Assembly: GCF_004116265.1 (NCBI RefSeq)
Contig: NZ_QOUX01000023.1
Span: 1-64,000, forward strand
Reading direction: 5' to 3'
Length of the DNA stretch: 64,000 nucleotides
Source of the DNA: Anaerobacillus alkaliphilus
GTDB lineage: Bacteria > Bacillota > Bacilli > Bacillales > Anaerobacillaceae
Under the pieces are notes generated by a model that searched no databases, was not told where the DNA came from, and saw nothing but the letters and a program-made list of their open reading frames with translations. Both the position numbers and the translations under genes were made by a program. Below, piece after piece: positions 56,765 to 64,000 of this stretch. Within the stretch, counting starts at the first letter, position 1; the number at the start of each line of letters is the position of its first letter.

Positions 56765-56858
56765 ATAAAAACCCCTTCATCAGAGAAGAGGTTAAAAACG
56801 GTACAATGCTTAACAAAGGGGTCTGCGACTAGAAAGATACATAGATCCCCGTACCGTT
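56765..56858 (-). terminator. Expression-platform hairpins of the nrdEF leader
   Basis: On the minus strand AACGGTAC ... GTACCGTT (56858 to 56796, with an inner GGGGATCT/AGACCCC pairing) ends in TTTTTA. A second hairpin, AACCTCTTC ... GAAGGGGTT, ends in TTTTTATTTT at ~56765. Either can act as the intrinsic terminator controlled by the upstream aptamer. Confidence 0.7.
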
Positions 56859-56892
56859 CCTAGTCCCAATCCCCGAAGACGAAGAAACTTGG

Positions 56893-57071
56893 AAAACAGG
56901 CAGGTCTCCTGACTTATGCTTCTTCCTACTCTGAGCCTTCCCATATAAGTACCACAAAACGTGACGTTCTTATACAGTGGTTTTCTCATTTCGTCCACAT
57001 TTACAGTTGCGGGGACAGTTTCGGACTTTCACCGAATTCCCTATTAAGTCTATAAAACTAGACACCTGTAT
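56893..57071 (-). promoter_or_regulatory. Cobalamin (B12) riboswitch aptamer upstream of nrdEF
   Basis: Read on the minus strand: GGGAATTCGGTGAAAGTCCG, ACTGTCCCCGCAACTGT, ACCACTG, GGGAAGG, then AGTAGGAAG and the B12 box AGTCAGGAGACCTGCC (around 56914-56899), closed by a P1 stem ACAGG/CCTGT. These are the conserved elements of cobalamin riboswitches, in order and spacing. Terminator hairpins follow before nrdE, so B12 binding most likely stops transcription. Confidence 0.93.
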
Positions 57072-57208
57072 TTCCAAATCATATTCACTTTTATCCATAT
57101 ACAGTCATAACTCAATTGCCACGCACTATATATTGTAGTTGTAATTTTATCCTAGGAAAGAATAAATTGCAATCATTTATTTTTTACTAGAGTCGAATGA
57201 GGAAGAAT

Positions 57209-58375
57209 TTAGTCAGTTTTACACTGACTAGATGCTTTTCTTATTGATAACAACTTTATGACTGCTCCAAGATTTCGCGCAGTGTTTTTTACATTTTCGT
57301 ATCCGTTTTCGAGTGCTTCTTCTAGCGATACAACACCTGGTACGATACTAAATACCGCATCAATGCCATGCTCATGAACATTTCTATAGTCGTTTGTTAA
57401 ACTTCCGGCTATTGCAATAACTGGTACACCATGTTTTTTGGCAGTTAAGGCTACGCAAGTAGGTGTTTTCCCATGTATTGTTTGATGATTAATTCCACCT
57501 TCGCCGGTGATGACTAGGTCAGCGTCCCGAACTGCATCTTCCAAATTCGTTGCTTCAATCACTAGATCTCCACCACGCTTTAGTTCAGCAGACAGAAAAG
57601 CGAGTAGTCCAGCTCCTAATCCTCCTGCAGCACCGGCGCCTGGAAGATGCTCAATGTCTTTTCCTAGATCACGTCGAATAATAGCAGCATAGTGAGCTAA
57701 GTTGTAATCCAACTGAAGAATTTGTTCAGGTGTAGCCCCTTTTTGCGGTCCAAAAATTGCCGAAGCTCCTTTTGGGCCTGTTAACGGATTATTGACATCA
57801 CAAGCGACGACAATCTTTACTTCTTGTAAACGGGGATCGAGGGAGAAGGCATCAATTTTGGCTAACTTTTCTAAACCCATACCTCCAAGAGGAATTTGAT
57901 TTCCTTTTTCATCAAGGAGATTGGTTCCAAGAGCTTGTAACATCCCAGCTCCCCCGTCATTAGTGGCGCTTCCTCCGATACCAATGATCATTTTCTCTAC
58001 ACCCTTATCCAACGCAACCTTAATTAATTCTCCTGTTCCCCAAGTCGTTGTATGCATTGGGTTTCTTCTATCAAAAGGTACTAAGTGAATACCTGATGCA
58101 GCAGCCATTTCAATTACTACTGTTTTGCCATCACCTAGTAAGCCATACGAGGCTTGAACTGTATTTCCTAACGGGCCAGTAACAGTGGTGGTTTCAATTG
58201 TCCCCCCTGTTGCATCTACTAATGATTGAACAGTGCCCTCCCCGCCATCAGCCATTGGTATTTTTACTAAATGGCTATTGGGTAACACTTCTTTTAAACC
58301 CTCTTCAATTGCATTAGCTACTTCTAATGCTGTTAAGCTTTCTTTAAAGGAATCAGGTGCAATAACGATCTTCAT
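57209..58375 (-). CDS. Glycerate kinase (GarK/GlxK family)
   Basis: 388 residues behind GGGGAGGAG. Family signatures: MKIVIAPDSFKESLTALEVA, MADGGEGTVQ, GIGGSATNDGGAGMLQALG, GAGAAGGLGAG and ITGEGGINHQT. Phosphorylates D-glycerate, linking glycerate or tartronate breakdown to glycolysis. Starts 32 bases after the LprI-like fragment, in the same orientation as the sigma/anti-sigma pair, so possibly co-transcribed. A small dyad TAGTCAG/CTGACTA covers its stop codon, without a T run. Confidence 0.93.
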   Translation of the reverse strand: MKIVIAPDSFKESLTALEVANAIEEGLKEVLPNSHLVKIPMADGGEGTVQSLVDATGGTIETTTVTGPLGNTVQASYGLLGDGKTVVIEMAAASGIHLVPFDRRNPMHTTTWGTGELIKVALDKGVEKMIIGIGGSATNDGGAGMLQALGTNLLDEKGNQIPLGGMGLEKLAKIDAFSLDPRLQEVKIVVACDVNNPLTGPKGASAIFGPQKGATPEQILQLDYNLAHYAAIIRRDLGKDIEHLPGAGAAGGLGAGLLAFLSAELKRGGDLVIEATNLEDAVRDADLVITGEGGINHQTIHGKTPTCVALTAKKHGVPVIAIAGSLTNDYRNVHEHGIDAVFSIVPGVVSLEEALENGYENVKNTARNLGAVIKLLSIRKASSQCKTD

Positions 58376-58407
58376 CTGAAAACTCCTCCCCTATCTGCAA
58401 TAAGAGA

Positions 58408-58600
58408 CTACATATACTCTTCAACTAATTCAAAGCATCTTTCTTTCGTAATTCGGGCTTGTGTACTAATATATTCTAATGACTCCATCGTTCCTCCTTC
58501 AAAAACCTTTGATCTTTTCTTTGCCTCTTCATCTCTATATTTTATCCACCCTCGTTGTTCTTCCCTTAGCTTTGTCATTTCACTCTGAGGTAATCGATTT
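58408..58600 (-). pseudogene. Frame-shifted C-terminal LprI-like (DUF1311) segment
   Basis: From about 58600 the minus-strand +1 frame reads NRLPQSEMTKLREEQRGWI and continues with KYRDEEAKKRS and a tail ending LVEEYM, stopping at 58408. This is the second half of a lysozyme-inhibitor LprI-type domain. Its first half (QWDDALNEIYSALE) is the end of the gene at 58575. One extra A in the AAA at 58600-58598 would join them. An ATG at 58578 overlaps the upstream TGA (ATGA), so a separate 56-residue product is possible in principle. Confidence 0.8.
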
Positions 58601-59921
58601 CAAGTGCGCTATAGATTTCATTTAAAGCATCATCCCATTGAGTGAACTCCTCACTTTGAGCCTGGATCATTTCTAATTGAGTTACAGCTTGTGAGTTTTC
58701 AGTTAAGCTATTTTCAATATCATTAAGTTTTGTTAGATAGTCTTCTTTTATATTGGTCTCAGGTTGGTCATGAATAATGCCTACGAGCGCACGATCTTCA
58801 CCTATTTTCTCAAATACAAGTCGAAGACTACGCCAACCCATTCCATTAGGGCCTGCTTCAATATGATAATCAACGAAGTCATGGCTCTCTCTAGGATAGA
58901 CTGCAGTCAAGTTCTCTAGTGAGCTATCTTGCCCAAGTATCTGATTTAATGCAACTTCTGCATTCATGAAGTCTACACCGTATACATAGTTTTTATAATA
59001 TTCTTCATTTGTTAACTCAATCTGCTGATGTAAGCTAGATGAGGTTCGCCAAACTCGTTTAGTAGAATCTTTCATGAAACCTTCCAACTGATTTCTGGTC
59101 AAAACGATGTCAGTCTCCATATCAACATTAGCATAAGGAGAAAAACGAACCCCTTTTTCGTAGTGTGCCCATACTGCAACTGTTGCCATATCCTCATTTT
59201 TAAGTGCCCTGATTATTGTTGTTGCCGCTTCTAACGCTGTCGGAGGTAGTCCCTCTAATCCCATTTCTTCCTCGTCTTGGATCTGTTTTTCTACAATGCC
59301 ACCTACTAATTCGTAAAAGGCTTTATTTCCTTCACTAATGAAAGAAGTCGGTATCTCTCCTGTCGTAAAACTATTCCTAATATAAACCGTTCCATTCACA
59401 TCGACCATTACCGTACTATAAATTTCTTCACTTGAATTAAAAGAAATTGTTAGTAAAAACTGGTTAGGTTGCGCCGACTCTAGCGTCTCAGCAAATTCAT
59501 TTTCGGTAATTTTCAACTTCTGCAACTCATCGGATACTTTAACCATATCTGCATCATTCAAATAAAAGTAAATATCTTCTTCATTCCAGCTTACTTTAAT
59601 AAATTCAACAACACCCATGTTAGTTACATCACCAAATAGGAGTTTTTCTTCTGAAGGTAGCGCCTGATATTCGTTGTCCTCAACCACTTTTTGCAACATA
59701 GGAGCTAATAGAATGCTTAAAATGAGCGCAACGGCAGCGAATGATAGATAGTACTTATATTGGTAGGACCTTTTCTTTCCAGTCGTTTTCGAGGTTCTTT
59801 TATCAAACATTACATTCATTTGATTGAATATTTTAGACTTTTCATCTTCTGAGATCGTTATTTTTTCTTGTATACCATCAAACTCTTTATCCCATTTGTC
59901 TAAATCGTCAAATTTTCTCAT
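58575..59921 (-). CDS. Putative membrane anti-sigma factor with extracytoplasmic domain (frame-shifted at C-terminus)
   Basis: 448 residues as read. The N-terminal ~55 residues are cytoplasmic and charged (a plausible sigma-binding region), with a transmembrane helix at ~57-76 (YYLSFAAVALILSILLAPML). The rest is outside the membrane, with a domain around SPYANVDMETDIVL to MGWRSLRLVFEKIGEDRALVGIIHDQ, and then the first half of an LprI-like domain. The frame breaks after IYSAL; homology continues in another frame to 58408, so the intended protein is ~504 residues. The start overlaps the sigma gene stop by four bases. It probably restrains the sigma factor until a cell-envelope signal, perhaps lysozyme-like, is met. 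Confidence 0.72.
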   Translation of the reverse strand: MRKFDDLDKWDKEFDGIQEKITISEDEKSKIFNQMNVMFDKRTSKTTGKKRSYQYKYYLSFAAVALILSILLAPMLQKVVEDNEYQALPSEEKLLFGDVTNMGVVEFIKVSWNEEDIYFYLNDADMVKVSDELQKLKITENEFAETLESAQPNQFLLTISFNSSEEIYSTVMVDVNGTVYIRNSFTTGEIPTSFISEGNKAFYELVGGIVEKQIQDEEEMGLEGLPPTALEAATTIIRALKNEDMATVAVWAHYEKGVRFSPYANVDMETDIVLTRNQLEGFMKDSTKRVWRTSSSLHQQIELTNEEYYKNYVYGVDFMNAEVALNQILGQDSSLENLTAVYPRESHDFVDYHIEAGPNGMGWRSLRLVFEKIGEDRALVGIIHDQPETNIKEDYLTKLNDIENSLTENSQAVTQLEMIQAQSEEFTQWDDALNEIYSALEIDYLRVK

Positions 59922-60433
59922 TGCGAAAAGCCCTCCTTTTCCAATTGCTCCTTTAAAGCTTTTAGACCCCTTAATAAAGTAGTCTTTACCTTACTTTCGC
60001 TCCATTCAAGAATATTGGCTGTTTCTTGAATCGAAAAATCCTTTATTTTTCTTAAAATAATGACATCTCGGTGTGCCCTTCTTAACTTATGGAGTGCACA
60101 GTATAGTTCTTTTTCTGTTTCATTTAATGTTGCAATTTTTTCAGGAGTGTTGATCTCAGATGCAATGTAGGGAGTCCGATTGAATAAGTACGCTATCGGT
60201 CTATCCTTTCTAATAAAGTCTATCGTTAGGTTTCTAGCAATTCGAAAAAGCCACCCCTTTGCACTCCCACCTTGAAATGACGTGTATTTGTCAAAAGCAA
60301 GTAAGAAGGTCTCTTGCATAAAGTCCTTTGCCCGTTCATGATCACCAATCATAAATAACACATACTGGTAAATGTCATTGCTATAGTCAAGGTACCATTG
60401 ATTGACTTGCTCCTTAATAATTGAATTCTCCAA
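59918..60433 (-). CDS. ECF-type RNA polymerase sigma factor
   Basis: 171 residues from TTG 60433 behind AAGGAA. Region 2 (YVLFMIGDHERAKDFMQETFLLAF, with KGWLFRIARNLTIDFIRK) and region 4 (LRRAHRDVIILRKIKDFSIQETANILEWSESKVKTTLLRGLKAL) are typical of extracytoplasmic-function sigma factors such as SigM/SigX/SigV. Coupled to a membrane protein gene that is the likely anti-sigma factor. An upstream ECF-like promoter suggests autoregulation. Confidence 0.93.
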   Translation of the reverse strand: MENSIIKEQVNQWYLDYSNDIYQYVLFMIGDHERAKDFMQETFLLAFDKYTSFQGGSAKGWLFRIARNLTIDFIRKDRPIAYLFNRTPYIASEINTPEKIATLNETEKELYCALHKLRRAHRDVIILRKIKDFSIQETANILEWSESKVKTTLLRGLKALKEQLEKEGFSQ

Positions 60434-60474
60434 AAGGTTCCTTTCCTTTCTAAACGATATATTTTTACTTTATC

Positions 60475-60500
60475 AACGGTTGATAATGAAAAAAGTTACA
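60475..60500 (-). promoter_or_regulatory. Candidate autoregulatory ECF promoter
   Basis: On the minus strand TGTAAC (60500-60495), 16 bases and CGTT (60478-60475), close to the (T)GAAAC-N16-CGT pattern of Bacillus ECF sigma factors. It lies ~45 bp before the sigma gene. Confidence 0.5.
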
Positions 60501-60525
60501 CTTTTAAAAAATTCCATAAACTATC

Positions 60526-60560
60526 AAAAAAGAGGAGATACTTAGTATTCTCCTCTTTTT
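60526..60560 (-). terminator. Terminator of the GH32 gene
   Basis: Arms AAAAAGAGGAGA and TCTCCTCTTTTT, about 115 bp past the GH32 stop codon. Confidence 0.85.
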
Positions 60561-60673
60561 CGTATAGATTAACTTAAAACTTCCTCAACCTCTTCTACCT
60601 AGGTAGGAAATTCCCAATCTTGGTGCAAACGAGTGCCACTACAGTAATAAAATAACAATTATGTCTTTCATTA

Positions 60674-62155
60674 TTATATACTCTTACCTATATCCCACTT
60701 CTTTAAGGAGACTATTTCCAATTCATCCTCAGCAAAAAAGCAAATTCCAGTTGCTTGTTCACTCGGGTACACTCGCCCAGTCATCACCTGTTCACCTCCA
60801 TTGATAAACACTTCAATAGATGACTTATCAATATAAATATGTAAGTGTAACTGACCATTTTTTAATACCGCAGGTGCTTTACGTATTCCTCTTGGACCAA
60901 CTCCTGCTTTTTTTCGGTCAAACGTGAGGGTTTCTTCTCTCGCATGATAAACTAGTACTGTTTCTTGTTGTCTTTCTTCATCTACTCGAAGTTTTAATCC
61001 GAATTCAGCTGAAGTTTTCGCATCCACGACAACTTCTAACTCTATGCAATCTCCCGAAATACCTGGGAGCTTTGCTTCACCTTTCATCTTGATGTTGCGG
61101 TACTCTATAAACTCACCTCGTAGAGCCTTTAGCTCAGGTACTGGTTTAGAAATGACTTTTCCATTTGCTAGTGTTAACTCCCGTGGTAATGTCATCGCTC
61201 CAGCCCAATCAAACTCTCTTTCTGGCATGTCACTTTCCCACATGGCCATCCAAGATACCATCACACGACGTCCCTTAGCATCAAGGGTAGTTTGCGGTGC
61301 GTAAAAATCAAACCCATAATCAAGCATCGTAAATGGGCCATGTTCAAAAATTCCAGTTTCATAATTTAATGATCCAATTACATAACCAGATTGGTGTAAA
61401 TTATGATAAAGATCCCCTTCAGGCTTAACACCTTGTGGCGACATCACGAGTATATCTTTGCCGTCCAAGTGGAAAAGATCTGGACATTCCCACATAAATC
61501 CGAAATTGCCTTCTCCTTTTGCAGCCATACTAAGAAAATCCCAATCAGTTAAATTAGTAGACCGATACAGAAGAATTTGACCAGCTTCTTCATTTGTCTT
61601 TGAACCCAAGACACAATAATAATATTCGCCATGTTTCCATACTTTCGGATCACGGATATGGTTAGGATTTACATTTCCTACAGGAACACCTGATATAACC
61701 GGATTTTGTTCCAGTTTTCTGAACCGAATTCCGTCCTCACTTACTGCCAAGCACTGCACTTGTTTAAGGTCTGTATCACGGTTTTCTCCAGTCCAAGTAT
61801 TACCTGTATACATTAGATACAGTTTCCCATCTTTCTCAATCGCACTTCCTGAAAAACAACCGTCTTGGTCATAGTCCTCACTTGGCGCTAGAGCTATCGG
61901 TAAGTGCTCCCAATTAGCCAAATCTTTACTTTTTACATGTCCCCAATACATTGGACCCCACTCTGCCGAATACGGATGGTGCTGATAGAACAGATGATAC
62001 TCACCATCATAGTAGACGAAGCCATTCGGATCATTAATCCAATTAGCTCGGGAAGCGACATGATAGTGTAATCTCCAGTGGTTTTCTGCTACTTGCTTCT
62101 TTAATACTTCTATATTTTTATTTGCTTTATCTATTAGTTCTTGATGTAACATCAT
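60674..62155 (-). CDS. GH32 sucrose / sucrose-6-phosphate hydrolase
   Basis: 493 residues behind GAGGTGAG (a second ATG follows at 62152). GH32 triad: WINDPNG (nucleophile Asp42), RDP at 168-170, and WECPDLF (acid/base Glu223), in the five-blade propeller, followed by the beta-sandwich domain (SSIEVFINGG). No signal peptide, so cytoplasmic: it cleaves sucrose, sucrose-6-P or short fructo-oligosaccharides. No PTS, transporter or regulator gene is adjacent, so substrate phosphorylation is unknown. Confidence 0.92.
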   Translation of the reverse strand: MMLHQELIDKANKNIEVLKKQVAENHWRLHYHVASRANWINDPNGFVYYDGEYHLFYQHHPYSAEWGPMYWGHVKSKDLANWEHLPIALAPSEDYDQDGCFSGSAIEKDGKLYLMYTGNTWTGENRDTDLKQVQCLAVSEDGIRFRKLEQNPVISGVPVGNVNPNHIRDPKVWKHGEYYYCVLGSKTNEEAGQILLYRSTNLTDWDFLSMAAKGEGNFGFMWECPDLFHLDGKDILVMSPQGVKPEGDLYHNLHQSGYVIGSLNYETGIFEHGPFTMLDYGFDFYAPQTTLDAKGRRVMVSWMAMWESDMPEREFDWAGAMTLPRELTLANGKVISKPVPELKALRGEFIEYRNIKMKGEAKLPGISGDCIELEVVVDAKTSAEFGLKLRVDEERQQETVLVYHAREETLTFDRKKAGVGPRGIRKAPAVLKNGQLHLHIYIDKSSIEVFINGGEQVMTGRVYPSEQATGICFFAEDELEIVSLKKWDIGKSI

Positions 62156-62340
62156 TCACTCACCTCTATATTTTGTTATCACTTTACTTAATTTACCGAA
62201 ATTTGAAATAAAAACCTGTGTGCCTTTCCTTAGAAGTAACTATAGGTCTTATTCTGAACAAAAACGAATGTACTAAAACAATGTTTTCACTTATATAGTT
62301 CTAATAGGCTTGTTTATTCCAAGAAATCGGAGGTTACCAA

Positions 62341-63603
62341 TTGTTTTATAAAGTGTTTCCAGGATTAAAGCAGCTTATCTATTACCAATCTTCTAATCTT
62401 AAAGGAGATCTTAGTGCTGCCATCATTGTCTCAATATTATTTATACCACAGAGTATGGCGTACGCTGTCATCGCAGGTGTGCCAATTGTCATGGGATTAT
62501 ATGCAGCAACGATCCCGCTGATTATCTATGCATTATTTGGAAGTTCAAACTATTTGTCTGTTGGTCCAATCTCAATTGTTTCGCTACTAGCATTTTCCGG
62601 TGTTTCAAGCATAGCCAAGCCTAACACCAATACCTTTTTAGAGCTAATAATTGTGCTAGCGTTTATTATAGGTTTTCTACAACTAACTATGGGATTAATG
62701 AAAACAGGGAAAATCTTCGACTATATTTCCCCACTAGTAGTGCAAGGGTTTACATCAGCTGTAGCCATAATTATTGCACTTAATCAAATAAAGTCACTCA
62801 TGGGAGTATCGCTTCCTAAGTACGAGAACTTACTCATTTATAGTAGCAATATTTATCACAAGCTGCCTGACATTAATTTTTTCACATTGAGCATCGGAAT
62901 AGGAAGCTTCCTATTCTTACTCTTATTAAAAAGAATTCCCAAAATAACCTTTTTAGGCCCTTTATTTTTGGTGGTCGCTTCAACTCTACTAGTTAGATTT
63001 TTTGACTTACACTTAAAGGGAGTTGCTACAATTGGTTCTATTCCCAAGGGGCTACCACAATTCTCAGTAAACCTTCCAACTCTAGAGATCTTTCAGCTAT
63101 TATTTCCGATAGCTTTTATGATAGCAATTATTTCTTTTCTCGAGTCCTATGCGGTTGTTAAGACTCTAGCAAGTAAAAAGAAAGAAAAGATTAATAGCAA
63201 TCAGGAGTTAGTAGGCCTAGGGTTAGCCAATATCTCAAGTTCATTCATTGGTGCAATACCAGTCGGAGGAGCACTTTCAAGAACAGCAGTTAACTACAAT
63301 TCAGGGGCGAAAAGTAACCTTTCGTTACTACTAACTGCTATTTTAGTATTAATAAGCTTACAATTTTTGACGCCACTTTTTTATTATTTACCAATGGCTG
63401 CTTTAGCCTCGATTATTATTATTGCCGTTTCCCATCTTATAAACTTAAGAGAGATGGTAGACTTAATCAAGGCACGTTCTAAAGCAACAATCCTATTCTT
63501 TATTACGTTTTTCTCCACCTTAATGATCGATATTTTTTATGGATTGGTAATCGGCATTCTGTTATCTATGCTAATGTTTATCCAAAAAATTCGTATCATA
63601 TAA
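62341..63603 (+). CDS. SulP-family anion transporter lacking the STAS domain
   Basis: 420 residues from TTG 62341 (CGGAGG at 62328-62333). Contains the SulP signatures DLSAAIIVSILFIPQSMAYA and the helix-10 region with SSFIGAIPVGGALSRTAVN, and around 12-14 hydrophobic segments. The protein stops right after the last helix; most bacterial SulP proteins continue with a ~100-residue cytoplasmic STAS domain. Transports sulfate, bicarbonate or another anion, probably with proton or sodium; the substrate is not predictable. Confidence 0.88.
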   Translation: MFYKVFPGLKQLIYYQSSNLKGDLSAAIIVSILFIPQSMAYAVIAGVPIVMGLYAATIPLIIYALFGSSNYLSVGPISIVSLLAFSGVSSIAKPNTNTFLELIIVLAFIIGFLQLTMGLMKTGKIFDYISPLVVQGFTSAVAIIIALNQIKSLMGVSLPKYENLLIYSSNIYHKLPDINFFTLSIGIGSFLFLLLLKRIPKITFLGPLFLVVASTLLVRFFDLHLKGVATIGSIPKGLPQFSVNLPTLEIFQLLFPIAFMIAIISFLESYAVVKTLASKKKEKINSNQELVGLGLANISSSFIGAIPVGGALSRTAVNYNSGAKSNLSLLLTAILVLISLQFLTPLFYYLPMAALASIIIIAVSHLINLREMVDLIKARSKATILFFITFFSTLMIDIFYGLVIGILLSMLMFIQKIRII

Positions 63604-63604
63604 A

Positions 63605-63640
63605 AAATGGACACTCATCCTAATTCGGTGAGTGTCCACT
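63605..63640. terminator. Bidirectional terminator
   Basis: Arms TGGACACTCA and TGAGTGTCCA with flanking A run on the left, between the SulP gene (+) and the partial gene at the right edge (-). Confidence 0.85.
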
Positions 63641-63643
63641 TCA

Positions 63644-64000
63644 TTATATTTTATAGCTTACTTTCTTAATTTTCCTTGATACATACTTAAAACTTTTCTC
63701 GTCCCCGTTTTTTTCGAATACCCAAAGAGCTTCGCGATAAAGTCTCAACATTTCCTCTGAGAATTTCCCATCCAATTTAAACTTTACCTGTCCTTTTAAG
63801 TAATATAAATACCCGAGCATAAACAACGATTGATCTTTGTTACACGTCAAAATTCCTTGCTCACATAGTGTATATGCTTTCTTAAAAGCCTTCATCAAGC
63901 TAGCATTTCTAGCAGCATTATAATAGATATTTATAAAAATAACATTGTTTGTTAAAGCTGGAGATTTTTTAGCGTATTCAATAATTTTCGAATAGAGCTC
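63644..64000 (-). CDS. C-terminal part of a TPR-like helical protein (N-terminus beyond window)
   Basis: The frame is open to the right edge; 118 residues are visible, beginning ELYSKIIEYAKKSP. The sequence is entirely helical with TPR-like spacing (YYNAARNASLMKAFKKAYTL; YLYYLKGQVKFKL), ending in a Lys-rich tail. Such C-termini are typical of Bacillus HTH-TPR regulators of the Rap/PlcR/Rgg group, but no DNA-binding domain is within view. Assignment is tentative. Confidence 0.55.
   Translation of the reverse strand, partial: ELYSKIIEYAKKSPALTNNVIFINIYYNAARNASLMKAFKKAYTLCEQGILTCNKDQSLFMLGYLYYLKGQVKFKLDGKFSEEMLRLYREALWVFEKNGDEKSFKYVSRKIKKVSYKI

Noticed and set aside
57210-57230. Hairpin over the glycerate kinase stop codon as a terminator
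   Set aside because: Short 7-bp stem with no T run after it.

Overview
The window looks like chromosome from an AT-rich, endospore-forming Gram-positive rod of the Bacillaceae, possibly an alkaliphilic or halotolerant lineage. This rests on strong GGAGG-type ribosome sites with frequent TTG/GTG starts, hairpin-plus-T-run terminators, a Fur box, and family content: a SpoIID/LytB protein, a YesS-like AraC sensor-regulator, a NamZ/NagZ/AmiE/MurQ muropeptide set and a SwrC-like RND pump. No tRNA, rRNA, prophage or CRISPR array was seen.

Region 1 (1-20050) is a pectin / rhamnogalacturonan utilisation island. It encodes a giant secreted lyase with two family-9 pectate-lyase beta-helix domains (cut by the left edge), a MATE-type transporter, two GH88/105 unsaturated-uronyl hydrolases, a BASS-type transporter, an SDR dehydrogenase, a membrane-anchored AraC regulator, an orphan solute-binding lipoprotein, a TIM-barrel isomerase/epimerase and a LacI repressor. 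A palindrome with core AACAACGTTGTT recurs in the promoter regions of the lyase (twice), the MATE gene, one GH105 gene, the SDR gene and, degenerate, the LacI gene. It very probably defines the LacI regulon.

Region 2 (20050-31050) is a mixed stretch. The LacI terminator is split by a ~950 bp segment with imperfect terminal inverted repeats and a flanking 13-bp direct repeat. There follow a Fur-controlled FhuF-like protein, a PD-(D/E)XK-like plus winged-helix protein, four tandem copies of a ~244 bp repeat, a DHA2 drug exporter with a divergent TetR regulator, a GH1 glycosidase gene broken by one in-frame TAG, and an RND exporter.

Region 3 (31100-52170) is a large peptidoglycan-sugar (muropeptide) salvage locus: two GH3 NagZ-type enzymes each next to a closely related MurR/RpiR regulator, a SpoIID/LytB protein, AnmK, an ABC importer, an AmiE-like serine hydrolase, MurQ, a BadF/BcrA-type amino-sugar kinase, NagB, NagA, a PIG-L deacetylase, NamZ and two tandem-GNAT proteins. 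NamZ, the AmiE-like protein and one GH3 lack signal peptides and no MurP-type PTS is present, so import by the ABC system followed by breakdown in the cytoplasm is the likely scheme.

Region 4 (52450-64000) holds a triple-repeat acidic protein; nrdEF behind a cobalamin riboswitch; an ECF sigma factor with a putative membrane anti-sigma protein whose C-terminal LprI-like domain is split off by a one-base frameshift; glycerate kinase; a GH32 sucrose(-phosphate) hydrolase; a SulP transporter without STAS domain; and the C-terminus of a TPR-like helical protein at the right edge.
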